Positions 1 through 10,690 of a DNA stretch of 64,000 bases are shown one piece after another; position 1 is the stretch's first letter; each line of letters opens with the position of its first letter. The notes beneath the pieces are model-generated. The model worked only from the letters and a program-made list of their open reading frames with translations, did no database searches and was not told the origin of the DNA. Source of the stretch: Ramazzottius varieornatus (lineage: Eukaryota; Tardigrada; Eutardigrada; Parachela; Ramazzottiidae); assembly GCA_001949185.1 (NCBI GenBank), contig BDGG01000015.1, positions 910,314 to 974,313 on the forward strand, written 5' to 3'. The position numbers and the translations under genes were made by a program.

Positions 1-1412
1 AAAATTTCTCAAGAAGTCTATGAATTTTCGTGAAAGCTAACACCAGACAGAATTCAGTGTAACGCAGACAAGAATCCTAAATTTAACTTCCGCGTTCGGA
101 ACACATTTTGATGGCTTGAATGGTCGGTTTATATTTGTCATGCTTATGATGCGTGAAAAATAATGTCGGGGTTAATGGCGAAAATAATGAGGTGTTGAAT
201 TGCTGAGGAAATTTAAGATTTAACGATGCTGGCTGTTCAGGTCGAGCTGAAGACGCTGCCTCCTTATGGCTCTAATTTACGTGTAACGACAAATTTTGTG
301 ACGTGTGTCCGATCGTGCTGATGAGAGTAAATATATCATACGGGAGGGTTCTCCGGCGCAGCATGCATGCAGCAACGACACGCAACATTTTGCTGTATGA
401 ATGTCAGTGAATGCAGCCAAATCGGAAATGGACAAGTCATTAAAAGTACAGAGCTTAGCCAAAGACCGACAGCCAAGAGCAAACTTGTGAAACAAGCGCC
501 AAAGCAAACTATCGTCAAGAAGTCGTCAAGAAGATACAGGGCCAAGTCAGCAGCCAAGGCAGATGCAGAAATGGAGGCTTCCATGGCTCCCATATTATTG
601 GCCACTCGACATTTTGATCGTTTCAAGAAGGCCTGACTACGCCATGCCATTGTGGGCTAGCTTCCTTCATCCAGCTCTTCTTCCTTCCCTCCTGACGGAA
701 GCCCCGATGGCCAGCCCGTGTCAAGACTAAAGAGGCCGAGACCGCTGTGTCTACCGAGGAGCTAAGAGCCTTGTAAATCGGAAATACTATTGATTGTGTC
801 CACAGGGACAGCCATGCAGCTCGATGGCCTACGACCAGACGATCGCGAGTGATCCAGCTGTGCATGCCTACAATACACACACACAATGTATCAACCAAAC
901 CCAAGCGTCGCTCCACTTGCCCTTCCTTACACAATCAAATATCATCAAATATTCACGCATCAATTAACCGATAAATTAGTCTCATAATTTCACAATTGCA
1001 AAGCGGAAACTCATCCTATCAACCTGAAAAGTATCTTATACATTTAAAGATGGTATTCCGATTTTTCCGCCCACAAAGAAAAAGGTCATCAAGTGTCCCG
1101 GACATGATGATACTATATTCAGAAGCAATATACCCGAAGACATTGCTCATTATTTGAGTGTTAAAAGTTGGATTTCAACGACATGAAGCTTGTAATTTGA
1201 TTAGACAATCAATAACCGCGATGTTGACGTACTCTGGAAAATTAATGTGGTGCTACAAGCAACTAGGGAAACCCAGGGACTGTGGTGGATTCTTCGAGGA
1301 CCCATTGCATGGCCATAATTACCGGAAGGGAGCCAAGGAAAGCCTTTCACGTTGGATACTTGCTAAAATGACTTGTCATGGGGAAGACTAAAGAGTGTCA
1401 TGAGACCTGGCG
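1..1412. other. 5' flank with no recognisable gene
   Basis: No open reading frame here resembles a known protein on either strand. The stretch lies downstream of the first exon of the minus-strand GABBR2-like gene, so it is probably intron of that gene. I searched by eye for the next receptor exon and did not find it, so the rest of the gene should lie beyond the left edge. Confidence 0.4.
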
Positions 1413-1453
1413 GATGGAAGGAAGGAAGAAAGGAAGGAAGGGAGGAAGGATGG
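1413..1453. repeat. GGAA-rich microsatellite
   Basis: Imperfect run of GGAA and GGAAGAAA units on the plus strand, about 41 bases long. It is low-complexity sequence within the presumed GABBR2-like intron. Confidence 0.8.
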
Positions 1454-1782
1454 TAGCAGGCAGAGCACACTGCATGAAGCGCAAGCTTTCAGGTGAGAAG
1501 ATCCGATATCCAGCATAGACAACACTATTACGCACTGGCGATCGCATTTCCCTACGATTTACCCTTCCACCTACGCCAGCGCATTTTTTTCCTTGGCAAA
1601 GAATGCTGTCATACGATCCGGACATCTCCTGCAGCATTATAATGCACAAACATGCCCGCCATAAACACAATTTCCACAGAAAAGTCACGTTGAGGTGTGT
1701 GGTTCTGTCTTCCCTTTTAGTCTTTTGGGCGCAGCATCGAAAGCCGATAAGTGGTCAATATGGGCGCGCTGGCGACACTTAC

Positions 1783-2082
1783 CGCGGTATTATTGACATC
1801 CAATTGTAATTCATAGTTGGCCAGCAGATTATGGCGATGGTTGATGTGGTCGCGGGCTAGGAGGGCGGCGGGAAGCACACCGCGACCCAAGCGACTGGCT
1901 TCCGAGTGCTGAGCTAGAGGGAAAAGCCCGGCAATTAGCACTTCCCCCTTGACCGGATTATTCCGCTTGCTCTTGTTGTGATGATGGCCGGCGTGGTAAT
2001 GGTGATGAATTTGGCCGGATATCATCACCATCAAGTTGGCCATCACCATCCATCCCGCCACCTTCCACCGTGGCATCAACAT
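1783..2082 (-). CDS. GABBR2: GABA-B receptor subunit 2-like, first coding exon
   Basis: First coding exon (100 aa) of a class C GPCR that would couple GABA to Gi/o signalling at the plasma membrane. It opens with ATG at 2082, a hydrophobic signal peptide (about residues 8-24), and a His/Lys/Asn-rich linker. The start of the Venus-flytrap domain follows: GLFPL, then GRGVLPAALLA, then an ending similar to the LRLYD strand. The GRGVLPA motif is typical of GABBR2 rather than GABBR1. The exon ends in phase 0 at a clean GTAAGT donor (1782-1781). The ligand domain remainder, seven-helix bundle and coiled coil are not visible and should lie to the left of the window. It could instead be another class C receptor with a GABBR2-like flytrap. 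Confidence 0.72.
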
Positions 2083-4224
2083 TGGTCAGCGACAATGAAG
2101 GACCCAACTAACTTCCGGTCCTTCCCATCCACCTGTTCACTTCATGAGAAACTCCTGAATAAAAGTCGGGGAAAAATATTCTTCCGCCGAGATCATGCTG
2201 AAAGTCAAGCCAGTGAAATTCAAGCATAGATTATGGAAGGATATTATCTGTGGGAAGGTCGCAGTGGAAATATGAGAAGAGGTATCAAGAGGAAAGGTCG
2301 TGTGATGTATCGAGTGGGACGGGGACATGAAATAATGAAGAGAGGCTTGATATTATAAATATGTGCTCAGCCGATCAGTGAGACAAGTCAACATGGACAA
2401 GTACTGATTACGCCCAGTGGGAACAAGGTGGCGAGGCAGCACTTTACCAGCCCGGCCCGGCCCGGATATATCCTAGATCTCCCATCCAGAATTGACACAA
2501 CTCTTGGCCACAAAGTGCTGATTAAACAAGCACATCACTCTGGCGGTAAAACGTGTCGACATCATGTATATTCCCGCCAGCCACAACACTAAAGGAGAGA
2601 AAAAAAAAGTCAAACGAGCGAGGGAAAAAGAAAGGATCAAATCTGAGGCTGGCTGCAAGCCACTGTCAACGTATAATACTAGGCTGTGTGCTTCTCAGCA
2701 CTCGCGATATGTATCAATCCGCTTGGGTGTTTTTCTGACGTGACGTTATAACAAGCAATAGTCGATTTAATGTGATCCACTGTACTGACTGGCCCATACT
2801 AGAGAACAATCCCAGCTCATCACGGCCAACGAGCTCCACACAGGCAGAGTACTGCGCCGACTAAGGTTCTCGGCGCTGGCCGACAGAGAAGGAAAGGAGG
2901 AAAGAGCTGTGGTGCCTTTGATGATGGAGGAAGCAGGGCGGGATCTTCTCTGTCCTTACGCCCTATACTGTATGGTGCTGTGTCGCGCGCTGAAAGATGC
3001 ATGTCGATTGAGACAGCAAAGCTCACTATATTACGTCTTCTATAGCCCTCACCACCCGCTGCTCCAGCTTGCTCAAAGCTGCCAACCCGCCGCTTTCACA
3101 AGCCCGCCATCCTACATTCGTACGCAACCGTATTGCCTTCCAGTCAGATAAATCAGCGCTGCCTTCCTTTCCTTGATTAACCAGCCAGAAAAAGAAAGTC
3201 ATTTCCTTGTAATTTATGGCAATGAACCTATGCAAGTGACAACCTCAAGGTTTGCCTCCATCTTTAATGGCGCTAAGCCTGTGCTTTCATTTCCCTTGTC
3301 AGCCCTCTTGGCCAAAAGAGGAATGAGCCACCAGCGGTAACTGAATGGCAACCTGAGACCGTCGGTCTCCAGTTACCGGCGTTGCATCTTCGAACACTTC
3401 CTTCGACCTGGCTCTAGAGCGGTGCTATGGCTGATCATGACCTGTCGAGCCGCCCAGGGAAGTCTTACTTGTGGTGACGTGCTGTGTCCGCAAGAAAAAG
3501 GTCTTTGGCCTCATTATTGACATACCTTTATCCCCTAAAGTGCATCGGCGGCGGCGCGAAGTCCTCACGGCAAGGAGCTATCCAGGCAGGATGCGGTGGT
3601 CATGTGTTTCACGCCTCAAATACGTTTTTAGCCGATGTAATCCTATCCTTCTCCACTGCCTACTGTATCCACTCTTTCATTTTCCAGGCCTCCAAATACG
3701 CAGGTCCAGCTCTGCCTGTGCATCTTGGCTGCAGCTACTTTCATCTCGACGTCAGAAACCTGGAACACACAGCAACAGTTGAATATTCACCAGTCCCAGA
3801 CCATGTCCTAGTGTCATGTCACATCAAACTAGAAACCGTTTTAGTAGTCCAACCTACATTCATAAGTATATACATTTAAAAACAATTTGGTTATGAAACA
3901 TTGGCAATAATTTTCTTTCTGTATTTCTTGGCGGTTTTATCAACGAGGAAGCGTGGATGCGGACCATCATATCTGGTCCGCAAACTCGATAATTTCGTCA
4001 TACTTGGGGCGAACATGAAATACATTGGTGGTGTTGCAAAGGCCTTGTCAAAGTTGAGTGGTGCAGTACTCTGCGCCAAGTGGGATGACAGAGTATGACG
4101 GATCGCTGGTCATAATCACGGGATGGAGGAAAGAACGAGGCCAACAAGGCGGGCACAAAAGGCCGAGGAGGCTATACATGTGGCGCACCAAGCCATTAGG
4201 ATACTGAGAGGCTGAAAAGGACAA
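2083..4224. other. Intergenic, nothing recognised
   Basis: Upstream region of the GABBR2-like gene. The 9-mer ACTTCCGGT occurs about 29 bases upstream of the receptor ATG (near 2111). Short open frames are present on both strands, but none has protein-like composition or splice sites that join them. Confidence 0.4.
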
Positions 4225-4839
4225 ATGACAGCATTGGGTAATTGTTACTTGTCTGCTAATTCAATTGCTAGTCCCTACCAGCGCCATTCCATCCCAACCT
4301 CGGCGCTGCTGCGTGGGGACCCGTCACGAGACACGGACATAGTCCGACAAAGATGGCCAGCCTTCCTTCTCCCGTCGTCGAACATCTCCCGAGGACCCAA
4401 TGGAATCGCTCAGCTTAACCTGCAAAACCCTTCGAAGAATACTTCCGGTTGGAACCCAGAGGTAGTTTTCGATGGGAAGCAAGGCAGTACTCGGAATCTC
4501 GTCATAGCGGAAGGCGTGGAACTCATTAGGAAATCAATCGTAGAGAAGATGGGCCTTGGCATGGAAGCAAAGCCAGAGTGGCTTTACCTCGGCAAACACT
4601 TTGACCCTTCTGGCAGACAGGGATCCGCGAACCCAATGCGCACGAAGCAGGTTCAGTGGAACGCAGAAACTCCTTTCGCTACCTTCGAGGACAGAAGAGG
4701 TAAAGTTGACAACAACTTTCAATTTATTCTCAGCGACATTCAGGGCTCGAAAACTCTGTTACAAAGACTTGCACCATCCAACCGTAAACGGGAAGACGTC
4801 TTACCAGATAGGTATACGTATAGGAAAAGACTGAGTTGA
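4225..4839 (+). CDS. Hypothetical single-exon ORF, 204 aa
   Basis: An uninterrupted ATG-to-TGA frame of 204 codons. It is longer than expected by chance here, but I recognise no domain, signal peptide or membrane segment. The predicted protein is hydrophilic with scattered charged residues. It could be a lineage-specific gene, an exon, a transposon remnant or a chance ORF. The inverted-repeat element at 4942-5154 begins about 100 bases downstream, so a mobile origin is possible. No neighbour supports a role. Confidence 0.25.
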   Translation: MTALGNCYLSANSIASPYQRHSIPTSALLRGDPSRDTDIVRQRWPAFLLPSSNISRGPNGIAQLNLQNPSKNTSGWNPEVVFDGKQGSTRNLVIAEGVELIRKSIVEKMGLGMEAKPEWLYLGKHFDPSGRQGSANPMRTKQVQWNAETPFATFEDRRGKVDNNFQFILSDIQGSKTLLQRLAPSNRKREDVLPDRYTYRKRLS

Positions 4840-4941
4840 CAAATAACCTTCCAGGCAATTCTGCCGGCAAACAGGTGGGGTCAAACCACAGGATGACAAG
4901 CACGGAGGGAAGCACCGGAACGTGAAAGAAAAGTAGAGCAT

Positions 4942-5154
4942 GTACTGTATTTCCTCTAAGGTTTCGCGCAGTCACGTGACAGATCAGTGGATTACACCCA
5001 GGGCCTCATATCACTGATTGTTTAATTGTGGCACATTGCTGCGCTTGATTAGCCAGGAATTTTTGATTGATGGCCGTGAAGTTTTTTATCCCCGCCACGC
5101 AATATTTACTGGCCTGTCACGTGACTGCGCGAAACCTTAGAGGTAATACAGTAC
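4942..5154. repeat. Foldback element with 41-bp terminal inverted repeats
   Basis: Positions 4942-4982 and 5114-5154 are reverse complements at 40 of 41 bases, flanking a 131-base centre. Each arm contains the palindrome GTCACGTGAC and the sequence CGCGAAACCTTAGAGG. No ORF fits inside, so this looks like a non-autonomous MITE-type element. Confidence 0.85.
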
Positions 5155-5544
5155 GAGACAGGCTTTGGTCACTTCCGGTCACAGTTAACACCAGTTCATC
5201 CACTGAGCTTGGAACGACCTTGAGCGGTGCGACGCAAGTCTTTCAAGGTAACCCCGTCGTTGTGAATTGACCATGTCTTGCGGAGTTCCCAAGAGGAAGT
5301 GACTGTCGCGCCAGCTACAGAGGGCGGTGGCGCCACACCGGGAAGGTTTGCTGGCTGCAGTGTATTGGCCGATCATGGCGCAGTCACGCTTGTCCAGCGA
5401 CCCCCCTTCGAACATCACCTTCGCTAAAGCTAACATCACCCATCTCGGATTCCGAGGGGGTGGCTCAATTTACATGGGACGCACCACATCCCTGCATCGA
5501 TAGAAACATTGGACACTTGGGACGTGTCCGGCAAGTGACTTGAA

Positions 5545-5705
5545 GCAGATCATCGTCTCAAGTGGCGCACATTCTCGTTATCATCAAGTGAAAGTGTGCG
5601 CCGGTTGGCCAAAACAATCAAACTCGACAGGATCGTTGTCTCTTGCTGGCGCACGTTATGATTAGGATTAGCTGAAACCGTGCGCCGCTTAGGAAGATAA
5701 TCGAA
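5545..5705. repeat. CAAGTGGCGCAC hairpin element, copy 1 (two units)
   Basis: Two tandem hairpins. The first runs about 5559-5609 and the second about 5644-5690. They are separated by the spacer AAACTCGACAGGATCGTT that recurs beside most copies of this family. The second unit is more diverged. Confidence 0.75.
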
Positions 5706-5974
5706 GAGAAAAGCTTTGCTGGAAGAAGGCTTTTGCTCACCAGCGCACAAGTGGTTTCTGTGAAGAAAGTAGTCCTTGATGCTTTCTCGGGCCTGTTGGG
5801 TTATCAGGCGGAGACTTCGATGAAGCCATTCGGTCTGCTCTTGGGGATATGGTCACCAGTTGACGGCAGCAATGACTTGGTACATGACATCAAAGTGCCG
5901 TTCTATCGCGAAAGGTGTGAGGATAACGTACGGCCATTTGCTGCCCAGGCATTCACAGACCTTTATCATGCGAA

Positions 5975-7250
5975 AGATCAGCATCTTTCGAAGGGAAGGT
6001 GGACGGTCAGGGTCCAGTGGTGGCCGTTGACGCCATGGTTGAAGTGGACGATCGAGTCGATACAGGTGATCATCTTCAGGTTTGTTGACCAGCAACCATC
6101 GATCTCGTAAGCTTAAGGCTGCAGACAGTCAGATTCGACGATGGTGATCCGTTCCAACTGGCCATTGAGGTGGAAAATGCCGTGGTTTTCCAGTAGATGA
6201 GCTTTGTAGATACAACGGTCCAGAGGCGGACCGTGGTCCAGTCGTCCCGGTGAGATTAGCACCTGGTGCGTCAACGTCTTGATAAGTCCAACTGGATCGA
6301 TGGAGATGGAGGGAAGAAGTCCTGGAGAGCTGGCCAGCAACATGTCGCCAAACATACTTCCTGGTTGGATGCGATTCTTGAAGTACTGGCAGATTCTACA
6401 ACAACCAAAAAAAGTCATTCAGGAAACGCATGCGCAATGTACAGTAAGCTAATTAGGGCATATGACATTATTATTGCTCATAGCGAGAACCCGGAAACTG
6501 AGTCAATCAACCAAACGATGATGAGTATTCCAAGACACTCTATGGGAGACAAACTCGACAGGATCGATTTCCAAGTGACGCACGTTGTCAGCTAATAACA
6601 ATGTAAACGTGCGCCACTTGGGGAAAACAAGCTCAACAAGATTGTTTTTCCCCAGTGACCCACGCTTCCAGCTAGTATTTCTGAAGAGGTGCGCTACTTC
6701 AAAAAACCTTGTCCAGTTTGTTTTCCGAGCTCCAATTTTCTTTTCGAGACTAGTGAATCATCGCTTCTACTGCAAAATTGTGGTTTGGTCTAGTCTCGGA
6801 AAAGAGAATTACCGAGCTCGGATCTTTTCGTTTCGAAGCGGAGTAAGAGGGCGAAGAATATCGTCAACGAGGAGGCGAGGCAGCATCGACCAGTACAGCT
6901 TCATCCGTTCCAGTTCCTGCAAGGTATCTTTGGGGACTTTCAGCGTCACAGTGTGTCCCAGGAAGCGCTACGAAACAGACGAAAAAAATTGTGTCAAAGA
7001 CAGTGAGAAGGTTTTTATGGGCAGAAGAAGTTAGGGTAAGAGACAGTGTCAGCAAACCTGATAGTTGCGTTCTTCCATTGCCTGCAGCGTGGCTGAACGT
7101 GACTTGGAGGACGCTCCATCTACCGTAGGATCCTATGGAAACTTCTTTAACGGCGAATGGCGTGAAGAAGTCCGTGACAGCGGGATCGCTGAAGATGGCC
7201 GGAACATGACAGAGGGTAAGCTTCCATTCCGTTGGCTGGACGATGTCCAT
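5975..7250 (-). pseudogene. Broken RRM-protein copy, paralog of the gene at 50-51.7 kb
   Basis: Three exon-like pieces read on the minus strand. Piece 1 (7058-7250) starts with ATG and encodes an RRM-like fold, but its end (…MEERNYQ) is only reached after a +1 frame shift near 7090. Piece 2 (6813-6967) supplies the last RRM strand and then a helix with LVDDILRP. Piece 3 (6113-6405) runs FKNRIQPGSMFGDM to a stop. A fragment near 5975-6095 with WTLTVHLPF is in another frame. The gene at 50-51.7 kb has introns at the same two places (phase 0, then phase 2), a similar LVSDIL helix and a WTMTVPF motif, so the two look like paralogs. The frame shift and fragmented end suggest a pseudogene. A sequencing error cannot be excluded. 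Confidence 0.42.
6545..6733. repeat. CAAGTGGCGCAC hairpin element, copy 2 (two units)
   Basis: Tandem hairpins within the second intron of the broken RRM copy. The flanks AAACTCGACAGGATCG on the left and GTTTTCCGAGCTCC on the right match the outer parts of other copies. Confidence 0.8.
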
Positions 7251-7420
7251 ATTTCCTATCAGACGTGCAGCTGATGTTTGAAGAACTTTCGCCTCCTATA
7301 CTGACTAGTCGCAGTGCCGGCTACCTAAAAGAACCCCAGAGACACCGCGGTATGTTTACTGAGGAAGACCGGGATAAGCTCGTGAAACGCACGCAGGCTG
7401 GATCCGGACCTGCTCATCAA

Positions 7421-7956
7421 ATGGGTTTTGTCAAATGAAAAACGGATTTTTCAGATTTTTCCAAAATGCTCAGGAGACGCATTTCTAGATCTTGCGTTCA
7501 GGTGTCCAACTGAAGGTACTTGTGGAAGTTTGTAGGCAACTTGGCGGCCTATCGTAGTTACGTGACAGAAGTCCCGTCCGACAACTATTGAAAAAGTTAT
7601 GGAAGGAAGAAAATTGGGGTCCAGTATTCACGCAGGGACTTCACGCATGAGATCAATCATTACGTAAAGCATATCTTAAGAGACGGGTAGAAACGGCTGT
7701 CTGCAGTGAGTTGAACTCGACGCCTACAATGACGTCGGGTGTGAATTTTGTGATGCCGTATAAGGTAGGTGGAACTAACCATTGTAAAATACCACAGGTG
7801 GAAGTTCTTCGAAAATTTCTTTCTTCAAATCTAATGATATCATTTCGTAACAGTTGGTACCATTGGAAAGCCCGAATTCTTCTTCACAATGCTACGTTAA
7901 AAAAGCAAGATTCGGAATTATCGCGAAAAATCCGTTTTTTATTTGACAAAACCCAT
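7421..7956. repeat. Foldback element with 32-bp terminal inverted repeats
   Basis: Positions 7421-7452 and 7925-7956 are reverse complements at 31 of 32 bases, with core GTTTTGTCAAATGAAAAACG. They bracket about 470 bases with no conserved coding content. An open frame at 7711-8190 crosses the right arm and so is probably not a gene. Confidence 0.8.
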
Positions 7957-8400
7957 ATGGCCCTAATTTCAAAAGCTGAAAGCTTAACTATGCTTCGTGA
8001 TGTGAAGCACTGTACTCCGGTTACGTATGGATTTGTGGGATGGATATTATATGTCCTTGGTGAAATGTCTTTTATGAAAAGCAATAGCCATCTAGAGTCC
8101 GAATCAAACAGCCAGAGGCCGCCAGTACAGCCTGCTACTTTACTTCCGCAAACAATGACTATCCTCCAGCCATGTATTTGCAGGTTTTAAAGACTCCCAC
8201 TCACCTTTGTCCCTGATGAAATCTTTGGAGATCTCCTTGATACTGTAGTACAAGTGCATGCAAAATTGGCTGGGTGATTTCCGTCCGCAGCAGTCAGAAA
8301 AATCGCATTTGTTTCGCGAACATACTAGAATACTTTTCTGACAAGGGCTCTCGTTCTTTTGGAATCAGTGCAATTCTGTCCATCTGCACCAGCGCAAAGA

Positions 8401-8817
8401 ATGGGCTCTATCACATACATCCTCGTTGGGCTCTTGGTTCTGAGTGTAGTTTCCGACGCGACGTGCAGTTCTGGGGAGAACCGATGGCGACAAGCTCGGC
8501 AATGGGACATGTCCTTCCGGAATACAGGTCTCACTGATGGGCGCTCCCGAAGCCTGTCACGAGAGAAGCGCGATGTGGGATCTGATGGCATCTGGCCATC
8601 GTACCTGAATATCGGCGGAGGGAAGGTGTGGGCCATCGACCAGAATACCTGCGCCAAACAAGGCGGCAAGAGCTGCGCCGACAAGTGCAAGCAGCATCAC
8701 ATGGGCTACTGCCACGGATCCTGCGGAGGCACTACCGGCAACATTTGCTACTGTATCAAAGAGAGCACCGCATGTCCACCGGAGAGCCAAGCCTGCAAAC
8801 GCGCTTGCTGGAAATAA
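8401..8817 (+). CDS. Secreted defensin-like (CSalpha-beta) peptide precursor
   Basis: A 138-aa prepropeptide in one exon. Residues 1-22 form a signal peptide. A pro-segment follows and ends in a basic REKR site (about residue 57) suited to furin-type cleavage. The mature part has ten cysteines. The first group follows the invertebrate defensin pattern C-x7-C-x3-C-x7-C…C-x-C. One extra Cys sits in HGSC, and a further C-x6-C-x3-C group forms the tail. This pattern is that of the Cys-stabilised alpha-beta fold shared by antimicrobial defensins and some venom neurotoxins. A role in innate defence outside the cell is the likelier reading, and sequence alone cannot separate the two. An upstream ATG in frame at 8359 would add 14 residues ahead of the signal peptide, so I prefer 8401. 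Confidence 0.75.
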   Translation: MGSITYILVGLLVLSVVSDATCSSGENRWRQARQWDMSFRNTGLTDGRSRSLSREKRDVGSDGIWPSYLNIGGGKVWAIDQNTCAKQGGKSCADKCKQHHMGYCHGSCGGTTGNICYCIKESTACPPESQACKRACWK

Positions 8818-9190
8818 CCCCAACAACCCAGAACTTCTGGTCCAACTCTAAGTTCACTTCACTTTTTATTATTATGATATCAGACGAATTACTATTCTGA
8901 GAACACTGTGAAATTTTGAAGTTTGTAATGGTTAACGAAGAGTAAGCGAACGACAGCAAAACACAGAATCATGAACTTTGAATGCTCTTTCCGCCAGTAA
9001 AGACTACAATTATATCGACTGCAAAAAGTGCAGGAATAAAGTAGGCGAATGCTATGGTACAATGTGGCGTGGTACATTACAAGTGAAATGAATCGGGAGA
9101 TGATGCATCTTGTGCTGGAAAGTTCCAAAGCTGAAGAGTATGCTGTGGAGAAGATGGTTCGCAACTGGACGAGGAACATTCTCTGGCGCA

Positions 9191-10089
9191 CTATTTCGCC
9201 TTCTTGTCTTTATCGTCCTTGTCATCACCGAACGCCACCCAGGACTGTTCTACGATGGCTTTCACCTTCTTCTCGTATTCTCTGCGGTTCTTAACGTACA
9301 GCTCAGATGCTTGACTATTAGCCGGGCTGTTTGGATTGGGTTCGTCGAGCAAGGACTACAAAACAGGAGAAACGAAATCGTGTCGGTCTAGCGGACTCAG
9401 TAACGTACAGTTTGTGCGTTGGAATATTCAAGAACCATACCTGGATAGAGGTAAGGATAGCAGAAACGTCGTACGTGGGACTCCATCGGTTTTGCAAAAT
9501 ATCAAGACAGATGTTCCCGTCAGCATAGACATTAGGATGAAACCTATCAAAAGAACGATGAACGATCAAAAGTACATGACATTCAACGAAACTCTATTTG
9601 CATTGTCGGATGATCCGCTTCTTGCTCTAATCCCCGAACTTACATTTTCGAAACAAAGCGGACTCCCGGAGGGCGATTAGGATATTCCTGCAACGAGAGG
9701 TCAATATATTAATGTACAGACTTCTGACGGTCAAGAGCTGTGGCGGAGACTAACTCTCTGGCTCTGGCTGTTTACTGACCCAAAGGTATCACGTTGTTTT
9801 ACCTCGGTAAATTCCAAAACTAGCTTGAAAGTGCCGTCTTCGAACGGTGTGTCCGCAGGCCTAAAGAAGAGAGTGAAACACATGATCACTTACATAACCA
9901 TCAGGACCTGAAACCCGCACAAGCCACAGACTGTGAGATATCGAGACAACGAGGTATCCCTTACCCGAAGATGACGGCGTGCCAGACTAGGATGTTGTTA
10001 TCACAAGGCGCAGCGCATATGCCCGAAGGTGTATCTTCCTGCAGCTTCTTCAGGTCCCGAAGGAGGCGACGACGAGTCATGGTCGTCAT
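9191..10089 (-). CDS. UBE2A: Ubiquitin-conjugating enzyme E2 A/B (RAD6)
   Basis: E2 enzyme that takes ubiquitin from E1 and, with RAD18 or RNF20/40-type E3s, marks PCNA and histone H2B in the nucleus. Five exons: 9965-10089, 9803-9860, 9644-9687, 9441-9543 and 9191-9355. They join in frame to 164 aa. The N-terminus carries [14 protein letters not shown]. The catalytic loop [16 protein letters not shown] places the active Cys at residue 88, the same number as in human UBE2A. The family is usually about 152 aa. Here a charged tail rich in Asp and Lys ([10 protein letters not shown]) extends the C-terminus, reminiscent of but less acidic than yeast Rad6. It starts 601 bases from EFL1 and head-to-head with it, so they may share a promoter. 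Confidence 0.97.
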
Positions 10090-10690
10090 GATGAGGCACT
10101 CACGATTACCCACTCGTCACAAAAGACTCTGAACTTCCGTCCACTGCCAGAGCTTCCCGGAGTAATCTTACGAGGCAGAATCGAGAGGTCGAACAGATGG
10201 TAGGACTACGAGAAGTTACGGGAAGAGGACAAACAGTCTAATGAAAAACAGAACGGTTCAACGGGACTTTAAGACGACTTCCGACTGAGTTCCGGAACTT
10301 AGTTCCAATCAATGGAATGAATGAAATTTCCAAAAGTAAACAACGATGTCGCGACGGCCGGAGAACGCCTACGTCATCGTCCAAGTCTGTCCGTTCCGCA
10401 GTCGTGTAACAAGCCGAAGCTTGATTACGACGGACCCGTATTCAGTTGCGCTGTTAGCGTCCTTGATGTCATTGTACAGAAAGAGTCTTTCGCAATCGCA
10501 TGGATGTACGATGGTAAAACAATTCGTGATTTTGTGATTATATAAATGTTTTTGATCTTTTTATAAATCGTTCTTTCATTTACCGTCTTTGGCTTCTGCG
10601 TTCCCGGTGTTGTACGTCTCATCTGTTTGTGGAGGCAGCATCTAGAATCAAGTACTGGAAGGAAGACACGACTCAAGATACGACATCACG
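10090..10690. promoter_or_regulatory. Shared spacer between divergent UBE2A and EFL1
   Basis: About 600 bases lie between the two start codons, and the genes are transcribed away from each other. I see no clear TATA box. Treating it as a bidirectional promoter is inference from the layout only. Confidence 0.4.

Noticed and set aside
5980-6110. A pseudouridine synthase signature, from VNKP followed by YRLDR on the minus strand
   Set aside because: The spacing and neighbouring residues do not fit the family, and another frame of the same stretch matches the RRM-protein paralog better.
7711-8190. 159-codon plus-strand ORF as a gene
   Set aside because: It runs across the right terminal repeat of the 7421-7956 foldback element, has no domain or splice signals, and its codons look random.
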